A stretch of 64,000 bases of DNA from Paragonimus westermani (GCA_008508345.1 QNGE01000119.1:274862-338861), one strand, 5' to 3'; shown: positions 9,376 to 21,039, counted from the first letter of the stretch. Program-made: numbers and translations. The notes: generated by a model not told the origin, from the letters alone.

Positions 9376-12252
9376 GTCATTCAAATGAGTGAGCGCGTTC
9401 ATTGTTCTATGTTTGAACAAAACTTGTGAAGAATTTCGTGCTATACACGTCTTCGCAGATCAAACGTCTCTTGCGGCCACAACAGTAATAACCCATATTT
9501 TTGTTCACGTACACTGTTTTCCCACTGGTCGGTTGGATATGACTAACGTTTGACCACTTTACGCTGGCAACTACCCGGTCCGAAAGAGATGAGCAAGTGG
9601 TTAAATTATCAGGCATAACACCACAAAAATCTACCGTTATTCAGCCTACTTAGTCACCCATGGGTTGGAAATTGTCACGTGGTCCATGCTTTTGTAGCGA
9701 CAGTGAGGGTAATAGGGAACACAACACGCAACTGGGTGACTTGGTTGACTTCGTTACTCTTAGATGTGTCAGGTTCACAGATCTCACAGCTGAATAGGTA
9801 AGGTGTTTGACTCGAAAAACAAGTTGTTTAGACTGTCAATCTGGCTGCATCAGTATGGCGAGTTCAGACAAGGAGAAAATTGATCATAGAATACTGGCTT
9901 CCGAATGAATGTCACAAATTCTTGATCGTCGTAATTCGTCAGTTCAGGTTGCTTATTTAATAGCTCTAAGAACGGCAAGGTCTGTGACTAGTAAGACCCG
10001 CTTACCATAATTGTCTTACCCATTTTATCACTCTCTCAGTAATCTATTGAGTGGTTCTACTTGGGATTGTCTGTGCTTTTTGTGGATGACCGCGCCGTAG
10101 GCTAAACAAGGAAGCAGTCTGTGAATTCAACAATGTTGTGCGTGCCGAAAATGTTCGTGTGCCTAATCAAATAAGTTCGAGATTATACATATGGTCTTCC
10201 GTGTTGTCCTTACCACTCTAATGCTCTCACTGAACCAAATTAACTGAGGTATTTTGAGAGAGCTGAAACCATCAAATTCATAACTGGATCTGAGTTTACA
10301 AAATGAAAGAGTTACTTCTAAAAGTAACTGATCAGTGAACGACTAGCTATAAACAAAAATGCCTAAATTATCTTACAAATCTCAGCTGGTATTTCTGCTA
10401 TGCAGAAAGCCAGGATACTTTGTTCATACAAGGAAAAATAGTCATTTCAGATCGACTGTGAAACACCAGGACTACAGGATACTTTTAACTTCCAAATGAT
10501 GCGGCAATCGGAAGCCCACCTTATATTTAAACAAAAGAACGAACTTCTCCTGGACGTCCGGAATAGTGATAGTCTGCTTGTCACCCACAATTCGCAGTCC
10601 CTTTACATCTGATTGCATGTTTCAGTGTTAGCCATGTGATGTTAGGGTCTGTGTTATGATTCAGTCATGCCAACTGCGAGGTAACCGGATCAGCTGCTAG
10701 GCGCAAGTCAGAAGTCCAAGACCTAGATGGGATCAGAATGCGTGAACCCTCGTTTTCATATTTCCCATTGACCCGAACGGTATTAATCAGCAACATTTAT
10801 ATACGTGCGATAATGCGGATCGGTGAGTGGCTTGACTAACAGAAGCAGAAGAAGCGGTTGGCTTGGCAGACAGCTTTCTAAAATGTTAAGTGGAACAACA
10901 GTCACTCGGACACATCAAATAAACGATCAATATGTCGTCATCACAACCTTGTCCCTTTTAGCATGAAGGTATCGTGACTGTTTCACGTATCCCAGTGTGC
11001 ATCCGGACGCATGTGTAGGCAGTGTGTGAACGAAAGACAGTGCCTAGCGAGGTAGTAAACGGTGATTTAAAGCTTTCGTCAACCACACTGCAGTGTTACC
11101 TTGTCTTACAAATGAACGACAGATGTGGATTTGAAGCGGCGCATCTGGCCTAGCAAAGGGTTTGGGGAGACGTCCAGGTATTCATCTAACTGGACGAGGG
11201 ACATATCACCGGCTACGTGTATGGACATCAAGTGGGGATTACACGAAAATTCCAAACACACCAGCTACCACGTTCCAAGTACAACTACTGTCCGTGATGA
11301 TCGCCAGAATCAGGTGAATCGCTGTTGAAACTCAGACATTAACTTTCACATCCACCTCAGACTGTTAGACAAAACAGCACTGCTGGTTTGTAACGACGTT
11401 TATGTTGACACGAACGACCGGTAAGCCGGGAGAGTAGACGAAGTTAACGAATATATCCGTCTGAGCAATGATAGTAGACCTTTAAGGTCCACCACAAGCC
11501 GAAGTTAAACTTCAGCTGTCCAATGTAAAATGTTCGAAAATTCACTCAATTTATAGGAAGGTAGTGGCCACACGGCCCAACTATTACTAACTGCTATGAT
11601 GAATGTGAGAAACCATATAGCAGTGAGTTGCCGGAAGGAGGCCATATCGAAGTTCCTATGTATGTAAATGACCCTAAAAATAAACCCTTTTTTAGGCTCC
11701 ATTCATTGCACTGTCCTGGATACCCACATATGTTACAGCATATACAGCTGTACGCACACTTATAGGGTCCATCTTTTCCGATTTTGTTAAAAGGCTAATC
11801 AGTTGGATAGTGTCCTCATTCTGTACACTCCTTTTGGATAAACGCTACAATTTTGAAGTAGAAGGCGTTCCTCGATGATTACAACAGTAGTAGAGACTGC
11901 TTACCGGTTCATCTACTTAAGAATCTACATATCGAGTGTTGTCAGTGTTGGTAATAAACTAAGAGCTTGCAGTTCTCAGATTTTGATAATCTGCTTCGAT
12001 CCAGTCATCTTTGGTGCACATACGTATTTCATATATACTGGAAGACGTCACTCACAAACCAGCCTTATTTTCATGGCTACCGAGCAATAACGCTAAGGTA
12101 CAACGATGCCAGCTATTAAAATCTTACGTTGTCAGTGTTTGCATTCACTCTCGTGTATCGAGTAGTACCAGCGATCCAGCACCGGGGAAGCTAAGACGAT
12201 GGCCTTCGGCAATGAAGTTTGCACTGTGTCAATTTATGGATTTGAATGATTG
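9376..12252. other. No recognisable gene (2.9 kb)
   Basis: Only short open frames are present (67 codons at 11125 plus, 65 codons at 11505-11702 minus and similar), without family motifs, signal peptides of convincing form or splice context. I see no tandem repeat or SINE. Confidence 0.45.
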
Positions 12253-12488
12253 AGTCATTTACCACTCAATACACTGCCTTCCAAATTCCCAGGTTACTGG
12301 CACAAAACGCAGTATGATCATCGAATGAACCGACAGAGGGAAATTAACACAGCCATTATTAAATTAAGGAATGTAGGTCATGCTCGTCCTCAGGGCTGGG
12401 GATTTCGTGTTCCATCACATCGTTATATGGATATCCTTTAGTGCAAATGTCGGTTATACGAGTTCATTGGTGTAAGAGGTGTAACGAT
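12253..12488 (+). mobile_element. LINE 3' end remnant (second family), copy 1
   Basis: The plus-strand reading contains VGHARPQGWGF, then HRYMDIL, a stop, and after it MSVIRVHWCKRCN. This follows the C-terminal signature of a trematode-type LINE, a VGxxRLPGWG block, then RW(L/M)xTL, then NRxQWRxCC. The same blocks occur better preserved at 16480-16982. The upstream WHKTQYDHRMNRQREIN fits the region before PGWG. One stop and several losses make it a pseudogene. Confidence 0.6.
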
Positions 12489-12612
12489 TTAACTGAGTTG
12501 ATGAAAATTTATTCATCGAAGTACTTGACTAGGCGTTGAAGCTGTCACACTCAACTGATCAATTATGACGTGTTGTCACCATACTATTCAGTAGTACTAG
12601 CTCGATTAAGCT

Positions 12613-12732
12613 TATGCACGAAAAATCTGGGCTTTGGTAGGATTCCAACCGGTGTCAAAAACAGCATCCTCAGACACGACAGGTGCCCTACCAACTAAGC
12701 TACGAAGTCATGCCAGGAACTCAGAAATTCCA
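12613..12732 (-). mobile_element. tRNA-like SINE, inverted-pair left copy
   Basis: On the minus strand a D-arm/A-box-like TAGCTTAGTTGGTAGGGCA is followed by CACCTGTCGTGTCTGAGGAT and a B-box-like GGTTGGAATCC. Spacing suits a pol III internal promoter. The anticodon and acceptor regions do not fold as a normal tRNA, so this is a tRNA-derived repeat and not a working tRNA. Confidence 0.65.
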
Positions 12733-12811
12733 CATTTGGACTCAATCACTCATCTAACCTACCGTGCCGTATAGAATCCGCCAGATGATTCAGCCGATTG
12801 GTTGCCAAAAG

Positions 12812-12930
12812 GGAATTCCTGAACTCCAGCACGGCTTCGTAATTTAGCTGGTAGAGCACCTGTCGTGTTTGGGCATACTGTTCCTGTCACTCGATCGAAT
12901 CCAACCAAAACGCAGGTTTCTCGTATTTGG
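12812..12930 (+). mobile_element. tRNA-like SINE, inverted-pair right copy
   Basis: GGAATTCCTGAACTCCAG is followed by CTTCGTAATTTAGCTGGTAG (A-box), CACCTGTCGTGTTTGGGCAT and GATCGAATCC (B-box). It is the inverted counterpart of the copy at 12613-12732, with about 80 bp between them, so a transcript through both could form a long hairpin. Substitutions between copies suggest two insertions and not a recent inversion. Confidence 0.65.
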
Positions 12931-14700
12931 GTCTCATCTAAATTGTGAAATCTTCTATACTACTTATAAGCGATATTAACAGCTAGATACATGGACCTAA
13001 TGAAGCGAGTTCCGTCAATCTTCTCTGTTCAACCTTTGTTGCTTTTCTCGGCTATGTGCTAACAACCTACCGTATTATTCGTTGACACTGCTACCCGAGA
13101 TAATAACCGTGGTCATGGGTCGCTGGCTTCTGGGCCAAAACAACTGCTAAAATGTAGAGTGAGACGGATCTGATGAGTTGATTTTGGTGATGACATTCTT
13201 CCGTCGTAGCGTATAAAGTTTTGTTGGCATGTCACTTTTTTGCACTAATCAAGAACAAAGTTGACTGCCTTATTTATCGACTTTCCATGCATCATGGACA
13301 CTGGATTCATCGTCGTCCATCTTAGGATGACCCTGTGTACGTTTGTTGTGTGTTCTTATTCTACCGGACTCGCAACTCAACACTGGTGCATCTGAACGGT
13401 GTGTACTGATTGTCAGGGTGTTTAGATATGTATAGCCCACAAATATTGGTTTGACTTGATTCACTGACGACGAAGAATCGCCGATCGGTTTTCCGTTCAG
13501 GATTTTGATGACTGACTTCGAACTACACTGTCTGCTTAGCTTTATACACTAGAGTGATGGAGCTTGATTAAACAGGTGACAAATAATTAACGTGTGAAAT
13601 TCATTCGGAAGACAAACCCATAGTACCAGAAGTGTTGAGTACTGTTGTCCCTTGGTCGAGAACATTACTAAAAGGAGAGCCTGAATACGGAATTCCTGTG
13701 CTCCGAACATAGGCAACTTTTTGCGAACAAACAAGTGAAACACAAACAGAGTGCATCATGTGGCAAGTGATGAGTTAACAAACATGAAAAGAAACCAGAT
13801 TACTAAGGCCTGCAAGGCGAAACAGTTAAGCTTAGTGGTCATCCGAGTCTGCCATGTCCAGGACGTATTAGTTAATCTCGTCGGTGCTGTAGCGATTAGT
13901 CCAACACACCTATAATGTCTCAGAGAAACAAGTGGTCAGAAACACACTTCTTGAACATTCTCCCCACCGACTGATCACCTCTCTCGGTCGCACAGAATAG
14001 CTGTCCGCTAGACTCTATGGTATACATGACCTTTCAAACAAAGTCATATATTACGTTAGTGTCAGAAGAGATGTAAGTTGACAAACACTACCGAGACTTT
14101 AGCCACACTATTTTTTAATATAAACGCGAAATTTTCCATGATTCACAACACGTTTCCACCCAACATGAGCGTTAGAAAACGGTAATACCAGTTCTGAAAC
14201 GAAACCAATGGTGAAAACGCCTTACTCAACTAACCACTTGTAATCTGTAACTTTTCCCTACTGCTGCTGACAGCCACTGAATCACCACAGATTGGAACAA
14301 CACCGTCTGTAGGCACTGGTTCTAGTAGTCCAGTACCCCGAAAGTAGTTCAAAATTCTTCTATTCACAAACGGTCAAAATGTGAACAGCTGACTTTGGTG
14401 AAATTGCCGTTAGTTTCTTCGCTGTTGTGCGCCACGAAACTAAATATCCTTTCCTCGTACTATCAGCGTTTACAACACGATTGTAACACAAAGTGGATAT
14501 CATCCGTAGCTGATCATAAATTTGGTATTCTGATAGCTCTTCAGTTAGTTCCCTTTGAAACGAAACGATAAAACCCAATTTTATTCCAGTTTGAAATCGT
14601 CAGTAGTGCATACACTTACCGCAACCGAAATACGAACCCTGACTGACGGGTTCACGAGACAAGCGTGATGACGTTTCTGACAGCTGTCCCACATTGCACA
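12931..14700. other. No recognisable gene (1.8 kb)
   Basis: Several 64-72 codon frames on the minus strand (13270, 13549, 14360) show no domain and no splice context. I found nothing matching a T-box second exon on the minus strand here. Confidence 0.45.
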
Positions 14701-14703
14701 CAC

Positions 14704-14710
14704 ATATATA

Positions 14711-14744
<34 letters not shown>

Positions 14745-14745
14745 C
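14704..14745. repeat. (TA)n microsatellite
   Basis: An alternating TA run starts as a broken CATATATATGTACATATA and then becomes pure for about 30 bp. It is read through by a spurious minus-strand frame as alternating Tyr and Ile. Confidence 0.95.
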
Positions 14746-16479
14746 TGTTGGGACACTTGTTTGTTGAAACAAAACTGAGTTCTTAAACAGGTAAAATCCG
14801 ACTTCCCGTACCGCGTACAAACCGATCATATCTGTCTGTTTGCTCCAAACATCATTGTACACTATCAATGTGCCTGAATAAAGTAGGTTAAAAATAGACC
14901 GATTTAATAAAACAGTGTGCCAACAAGCCATTGAAAATTGCGGATTAACAAACGGTGCCGAAGAAAAGAAATAGATATATAAAAAGGACATCTTTCGTGT
15001 ACGAGTGAATACCGGTAATTCACCATGCCAGACTCAAACAGCTTGTTCACAGCAATAGTGGATACTACGGCGTCGCAAAAGCTGAACGGATTTCCAAGCT
15101 CCAGAGTTCACGGTTACTAGCCTGATAGGAGCGAGGACGGCACAGTAAGCCGTCCGTGGTGTTACATCCCAGCAATATTAACTTGGTCGCTTAGTCTCAA
15201 GCTCACTTTGTAAGTGTTGCGATTTTCCCAATGTGGATTGATAAGTTGTGTGTGTCGTGCCTCGCAGACCAGTGAAAAAAACCTCTAAGCGGTTACAAAC
15301 CCTCCAGAGAGATATATAAATTTCTTTTTACGTGTATTTACAAGCAGTGTCATTCTCTGTAACAATTTCTTGTGATATATTACTTGCTAGGATAACCTAC
15401 TCATACTGTGGTTTTCAGCTACCAGGATGGGAACCGTGTATCAGAAACAAAGTGCACTGGATTGATATTGCGGACACTGATTATCGAAGTTAGCTGGAAA
15501 ATTGAGAGCGTGTTCTCAGATAAACTGTGTCGGAACATTAGATTTCGAAGACTGTGAAAATGACAAGAATGGGTAAGATGTTCTCTGGGTAAGTAAAGAC
15601 CTGCCATATTTAAAATCGCATTGATTGAAAAGTCCAAAGCCCAACACATTAACCAACACATTTATCCTCATGACAGCTTCTTAGATCGTGTTCTGTTGAG
15701 TGCCCAGTTGTACTACTATCGTTTACAACGACCGTTTCCGTTTGCTCCAACACCTCATGAATTAATTGGTCTTGGTGTGATGTAACTCAGCTCATTTATA
15801 AACCGTACTACATGGTTGAACCGTGTGTCACTCTGACCTACCGTATTGTTCAGTCACTCCATCCAGTGTACTCAACAATTGTGCTTGCATCGCGGAAATG
15901 TGCATTCAGCTTTCCCCACAATCCGCCCCAAGTGTCAAGTGGGCTATTGTCTGTAAATGATTTCTACCGGTTTATAAGCGGGTATCTTGTTGACCTTGTA
16001 GAATAAGTTGCAAGTGAACAGGATTAAACTGACGTATCTGCACTTATGGGGATATGTGTAGAAGTTACATTAGCAACGGCACATGACTACTTACCGTTAT
16101 GCCCGAAAACTAACCATATTTCAGTCATACAAGTAGGTGAGTTCTGTTTGTCTGATTAGTTAGATCGTTCACAAGCATGATCCGCACAAGTTCACTTAAT
16201 CCAGTCGGTACATATACCAGTGATCAGTTTCGGGGACACCTGGTCTACTTATGGAAGTCGTTTTGGCTGTAACCTATAAAGCGTCGGCTTTACACTACAA
16301 TGCGTTTGTTCCCACGTGATATCCCAGGTCGCGAGATGGTCGACACAGTCAGGATATCCAAACCTGGACAGCAGGAACAATCGATCTCAGTTCGGCTAGA
16401 ACCGGATGAAGATAGAATTTAATGACAGTCTTTACACATTGCAAACAAAGCCGAATTACAAGGAAAATCAAGGCGTCAC
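14746..16479. other. No recognisable gene (1.7 kb)
   Basis: No domain, tRNA or repeat is recognised. Minus-strand frames at 14581-14991 and 15419-15661 look like chance frames. Confidence 0.45.
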
Positions 16480-16982
16480 AAGAAACAGGTTTTTCTCGCG
16501 GCTACGGTGCATTTGCCGGGTTATTACACTTCACAGTTGTGAAACTTGGCCGCCCGCCTTCAAGTATCGATGTCTGTGTTCGACCGCCCGCATCGGGTGG
16601 CGGCAACGAGTAAACACCGAAAAAGTTAGGAAGCAAATATTGATAGTGATTGCTATGCAGGTTATCTTGCTCAATCTTTAAGCTTGCAGATATTTAGACA
16701 GGCCATGTACTAAGGATGCCAGCTAATCGTCTGCCACGTCCAGCATTCTTTGCCGACACTGCGACCGATTGGCGTAAGATGCGATGTGGACAGATGATGA
16801 CTTGACGTAGCAAAGTGAAATCGTTCACCAAGGTGTTGGCCACTGTAGATCGGGTTCGCCTTCCAGGCTGGGGATCTCAAGGCTCACAGAGTCGGTGGAT
16901 GAAGACGTTAGGTGAGATGGTGGTCAATCGGACTCAGTGGCGAGAATGTTGTCGTTGTTTGTCCGGGTTATCTGCGAGGTAA
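16480..16982 (+). mobile_element. LINE 3' end remnant (second family), best-preserved copy
   Basis: Plus-strand frames give LHSCETWPPAFKYRCLCST then ARIGWRQRVNTEKVRK (16528-16640), and with a frame change GHVLRMPANRLPRPAFFAD and TDWRKMRCGQMMT (from about 16705). The last block runs FTKVLATVDRVRLPGWGSQ, SRWMKTLGEM, then NRTQWRECCRCLSGLSAR, and ends at a TAA at 16980-16982. CETWPLR, RMPxxRLPRR, RLPGWG and QWRxCC in this order are the C-terminal, post-RT part of an RTE-like or related LINE. One stop (about 16803), a frameshift and internal loss make it dead. The RT domain itself is absent, so the copy is 5'-truncated. Clade placement is from memory of such proteins and is the least certain part. 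Confidence 0.7.
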
Positions 16983-18137
16983 GTGCATTCAATCGAACCA
17001 CACAGTAAGCAGTTATAGAATGGTGACGCAAACACCAATCGCGTAATCCACTATGCGAGGGCGTAAGCAAGAGCTAGCTTTAATATGGCAACCTCTGTCA
17101 CACTTATTCACATTTGCTGCAGTTGTGCAGGTTTTTCACCCGGAAGCCACTGCTAAATCTCATCCACTGAACTACTGCTTTACAGTAGTGGACTACTCAT
17201 ACCGTGCAAATTGGAGAGAGAAAACTATCACTCTTCTTGCCTATGAAAACCATGGATGGATAACGGGAACAAGAATGATTGTCTAACTGAATATTGGTGA
17301 ATGGAATAACGAACAAGACAACTACTGCACGAAAGTTGGTGTGTTTTTTCGTGTTGGCATATTTTTTAATACCTTTTTCGCATCTTCCCTAAGAAGCTTA
17401 GTCCTGGTATTATTCTTTTAAAGGCCCAGTTCCGTTTTGACTGCTAACTGATTGCTCTCATCAATCACGAGGAAAGAGTGGAACATTAAAATCAGTTCGT
17501 TTGTCTACCTGATGACCGGTTTTCTTTTCGTCAGGAATAACACAATTGTAACCACGATTACTAGATGCCAACAAATCGATTTTCGTTGGTTGGGATGTAA
17601 TCCATTTTCTTGGACCACTATGTGCAAAATGACTGATCGCAAAAGACTGAGCACGATGGACAAAAGGTTTTATCGTTTTCACTCGGAAAAAAATCAGCCA
17701 TTTACCGAGTTATCACTGGGCATTACAGTTCTTTAGACCATGAATCGTCACGTTTTGGAATATTTTGATGGGTTTTGTACGTAACTATGTCTGAATCCTA
17801 TGAATCTTCACTGCGACTGATAGACGAGTTACAAATCACAATATCATCAGTGTTAGCAAACCATCAAACAACGAGTTCATTGCGATGTTAACAACGTCGT
17901 TCCTGTTCCTACAGTGTCGTATCCCAACAGGTAGTATCCTTTTGTCGGGTTATAATTAACGCGTTTGTCACAAAAGCATGGGAATGTAACCACCGTTCAC
18001 GGACTTAGCCATGCTAGGCTCTGGGGATGGAATTCATAGACCGCAGTATACTGGCATCAATTCAAATCGGCCTCTCTTTTCTTTATCTGTCATACTCCAA
18101 GTAAAATGTGATGTTGAAAATGGGCAACATTTGGGTT
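16983..18137. other. Presumed intron of the T-box gene; no gene recognised
   Basis: A 94-codon frame at 17452-17736 plus and its minus shadow show no domain. This stretch begins right after the T-box splice donor on the minus strand, so it is read as intron. Confidence 0.45.
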
Positions 18138-18143
18138 ACTTAC
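18138..18143 (-). other. Splice donor site of the T-box exon
   Basis: ACTTAC on the plus strand is GTAAGT on the minus strand, preceded by exon bases GGAAG. AG|GTAAGT is a consensus 5' splice site. It interrupts an arginine codon after two bases (phase 2) within TKSGR, a place where T-box genes are known to carry an intron. Confidence 0.85.
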
Positions 18144-19075
18144 CTTCCTGATTTTGTGATCACCATCTCAGTAGTCATACTGTGGAAACTTTGCCACAAA
18201 TCCGCTTCAATTAGTTCCGCCAGAGGTGCTTCTTTGTTGAAACTGTTATCCTGTTTGTTTTGTTGCATTTGTTCAAGCAGTTGCACAAAATCTGTTTGGC
18301 CTCTAACAACCGGTAATGGACTCGGTTGAGTAGAGGCATGGGATAAACGAGATGACTCGGAGGCTGGAGACCAAGCTGAGACTTGATTAGGACTGGTTAG
18401 CCTGCTGAGGGCAGAATTTGATAATGAAGGAACCAAAGAAGTCATCGAATGACGAGATCGATACGGATCCACTAGGGGTGCTGTGAGATGACTGTCCACC
18501 CGGGGGCCCAAGCGATCTGCAGTTGGATAGGAATTGGATTGTTTCTGTCCCGGGCTGTCGTTGAGATCATTCGAATTTGATTTGTCACCGTGTGTGGTTA
18601 CATCGTGTCCGAATGAGGCCAAAAAAGGCAAACTGCTGCGAAGAAGATTTAGGTGATTCTCGCCAGGGGATAATCGACCGACACTGACAGGGTTTGTTGA
18701 CATATGGTTCATCAGATATTTAGATGCACTCATGCTCAATGCACTTAATACGGCATTGAGCTGATGGGAGTGTAATTTGGGTGACGTGGTGTGGAAATGT
18801 TCCGACGCGTTTATTGTCACTCCCGTGGTCGGCGAATGATTGAAGATTACTGTCGGAGACAGAGGACAGTTTAAGGGTCTGCTATTCGATGATCGTCTGC
18901 CATCTGACCAAGGATCCCTAAACGTGCTTGGATTCGAGGATATGTTTGGGGGTAAGTCTGTGGAGGCATTCTCACAGTGCGAAGTAGACATTGTGGGTAC
19001 ACAGGCAGATTCCTTCTTGGAACTATTTGGGATCAGGCGAAATGGATTTTTTGAGTTCGATCGGTTAAGTAGCAT
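18144..19075 (-). CDS. T-box transcription factor, first coding exon (Tbx2/3-like)
   Basis: This exon encodes the N-terminus of a T-box DNA-binding transcription factor, expected to act in the nucleus as a developmental regulator. It supplies 310 codons plus two bases and is read leftwards. Residues 1-284 are Ser/Asn/Pro-rich with no known domain, as is usual for T-box N-termini. Residues 285-311 begin the T-domain: LIEADLWQSFHSM then TEMVITKSGR, where families have LExxxLWxxFHxxGTEMxITKxGRRMFP. EMVITKSGR fits Tbx2/3 best; Tbx20 (EMIITKSGR) is the alternative. The exon stops at a perfect donor in phase 2. The ATG at 19075 has A at -3 and an in-frame TGA nine bases upstream, so it is the likely start unless an unseen 5' exon joins inside. 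The rest of the T-domain was not found at lower coordinates and is presumably beyond position 1. A plus-strand frame at 18840-19091 is a shadow. Confidence 0.8.
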
Positions 19076-19660
19076 TATGGTTCAACTGTAAGTTTTCGGT
19101 CGCAGTGATCACATTACAGCCACTAGACCGTAATGAAGGCGACAGTTGCACGTTGGTACGGCGTGTGCGTACGCAACACGCTGGTGTGTGCTGAAACCTA
19201 TCACATCCATGCATTCTCCTTTCTCGATGTGTGAGAACCGGAACAGGGGGTGGAACCGTGGGACCAATTGAAGTGTGGTGCAGACGAAAAACTTGTCATC
19301 CAAACGTACGAACAGGTACGAATGCGAACGCGATCGCTATTGTGTGGGCGTGCTAGCCATGTGAACCAATCGTGTAACTGAAACGTCTGTTTGCCGATTT
19401 ACCCGTCCGTGATTGGCCCATCGAGTTGTGTAACGTATTCTTTCCCCTACGCTACTTGGGCAGATGTGTGTGAATCGGTCGGCAGGACGGAGTCGGCTGT
19501 GTCGAATGGGGCGTGAAACGGCACGAAGGGCGAACGTGGTTACATCTGCGACGGGGATGTCCATCTGTACGATTGTTCGAAGGCGTGACAACCTGTGTGT
19601 GTGTGTAACCGAACGGAACAACGTGGTACATTTTGACATCCGTCTGCGACACAGGATTAT
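19076..19660 (-). promoter_or_regulatory. CpG-rich upstream region of the T-box exon
   Basis: On the 5' side of the T-box start, CpG is visibly denser than elsewhere; for example, about 16 CpG fall in the 150 bp from 19441. A CCAAT-type motif lies on the gene's strand near 19411-19418 (GGCCAATC), with another on the opposite strand near 19365. No convincing TATA box is seen. Overlapping frames on both strands here look like by-products of the composition. Calling this a promoter is an inference from position and composition only. Confidence 0.35.
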
Positions 19661-20989
19661 TTCAAATTTCCGGACAAACTTCCCAACAGTCAATCAGTGA
19701 CTCGGAGAACAGGTTGAAACATGTTATTTGAACATTATCATTATAGTTTAGCCATTCAAATGACTGTGAATAAAAGAGTAAATACAGGTTGAGCCGACCT
19801 GTCTAACAGCAACAGACTGCTGACCACGGTGCACAGCACAAATTCGTTGTGTACTGCGGATAAAGCCAAGACATCTATGATGTGAATTCACAAGCGTACT
19901 GAATAACTGAGTCGGAGTGAAGTCAGTCGACGTGACAAGTGCGTAAAGGGAGTGTGTCGGTTGCTTGACAGATAAACAGTGCGCCAGTGAGAGCCACATC
20001 GTCTGTATACCTGTATATTCTTGGCTATGTGATCTGATAGGCGTCCCTCAGTAATCGTAGAGAGTTACGAAACACTAAATCTATCGTAATAACCATTGTG
20101 CTGTATCGAAGCGTACGAGTTCAATACGGTTTTGCTTTGCAAACTGACACAGCGGGTGTAACACAGCTGTTAAGCCTATATGACACAAACAAACCCGTGG
20201 GCAACAATGGACGGCGGTACTGTCTGCCTCACCTACTTACAAGCTTGCGATCAGCATATCAATTCATTCCTGTCCGGTGGAACACTGAGTCACATTTGCT
20301 ACAAGCCTAGCTACGTAAGTTACCGGAAAGGGGGTAAAATCAAAACACTGGGCATTCCCGTGGACCTCATTCTAAAGTCAGACCAAGCTCTTCTAGGTTT
20401 CTTCTCCGAAAGCCGTTCACGGGATGAGGGAACCATTCATTCGTAACGAGGAGCGTGGTCCAGCTTGGCATGCACCTGTTCGTCTGTATGCATGACTTCA
20501 CGGACCCATCATTCGATAATTTGGAGACGGGGGCATTCGTGTATTTCAGATGGATCTGGTTTGCTCACCTAGTTCCACCATGCGATATTCAGTCCAGAGT
20601 TCTGAAAGGTAATCAGGCCGCGTTTAGAGATGATTGCAATTTTTAGCTGATACATAGTCCAGTGGCTCGGTAAAAATTGGCACAAGCGACAGTCTGATAT
20701 ATAGCATTATACTTTACTAGTGAGAAGGATATACGCCTATAGTAGCTCATAATACCCACCCTCAGCCTGAAACCCTACAGCTGGCTATGATCCCGGTTGG
20801 ACTGATAAGGTGGGGATATTTTTAATGAGGGATGTATTTTCAGGTGGAATTACACTAAACGAATTTTCCCGTTACTTTTGAAGAGTTCTGCAAAGTGTCT
20901 GCTGCACTTGACAGGCAAGGACTTAATCCTGAAGATGATGAATAACAGATATACAGATTGGGAATAACACAACGTTTCGAGCAAGTTGT
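19661..20989. other. No recognisable gene (1.3 kb)
   Basis: Overlapping plus-strand frames at 20098-20310 and 20180-20446 and one at 20455-20646 have no domain I know. They could in principle be unrecognised exons, but no supporting splice pattern is evident. Confidence 0.4.
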
Positions 20990-21036
20990 AATACTCAACG
21001 TTTCAACCACCTCGGGTGGCCTTCCTCAGGAGTGTT
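20990..21036 (-). ncRNA. Candidate minimal hammerhead ribozyme in a Penelope pseudo-LTR remnant
   Basis: On the minus strand AACACTC (21036-21030) precedes CTGAGGA (21029-21023), which fits the hammerhead CUGANGA core. A hairpin GGCCACC-CGA-GGTGGTT follows (7 bp with two G-U pairs, after one extra A), then GAAA (21004-21001), CGTT (21000-20997) and GAGTATT (20996-20990). AACACTC pairs with GAGTATT at six of seven positions as helix I, and helix III would be only two base pairs. Very short helix III type I hammerheads have been described in Penelope-like elements. The extra A and the T before GAAA suggest decay. A second CGAAACGTTG lies just beyond at about 20980-20989. No Penelope ORF is seen next to it. 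Confidence 0.4.
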
Positions 21037-21039
21037 GTC

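Noticed and set aside
12613..12930. Functional tRNA genes
   Set aside because: A and B boxes are present, but acceptor and anticodon stems do not pair; better read as tRNA-derived SINEs.
14581..14991. 136-codon minus-strand frame
   Set aside because: It reads through the (TA)n microsatellite and has no domain.
18840..19091. 83-codon plus-strand frame
   Set aside because: Antisense shadow of the T-box exon.
19337..19700. Long overlapping frames on both strands upstream of the T-box exon
   Set aside because: The CpG-rich block lacks stop codons by composition; no motif in either frame.
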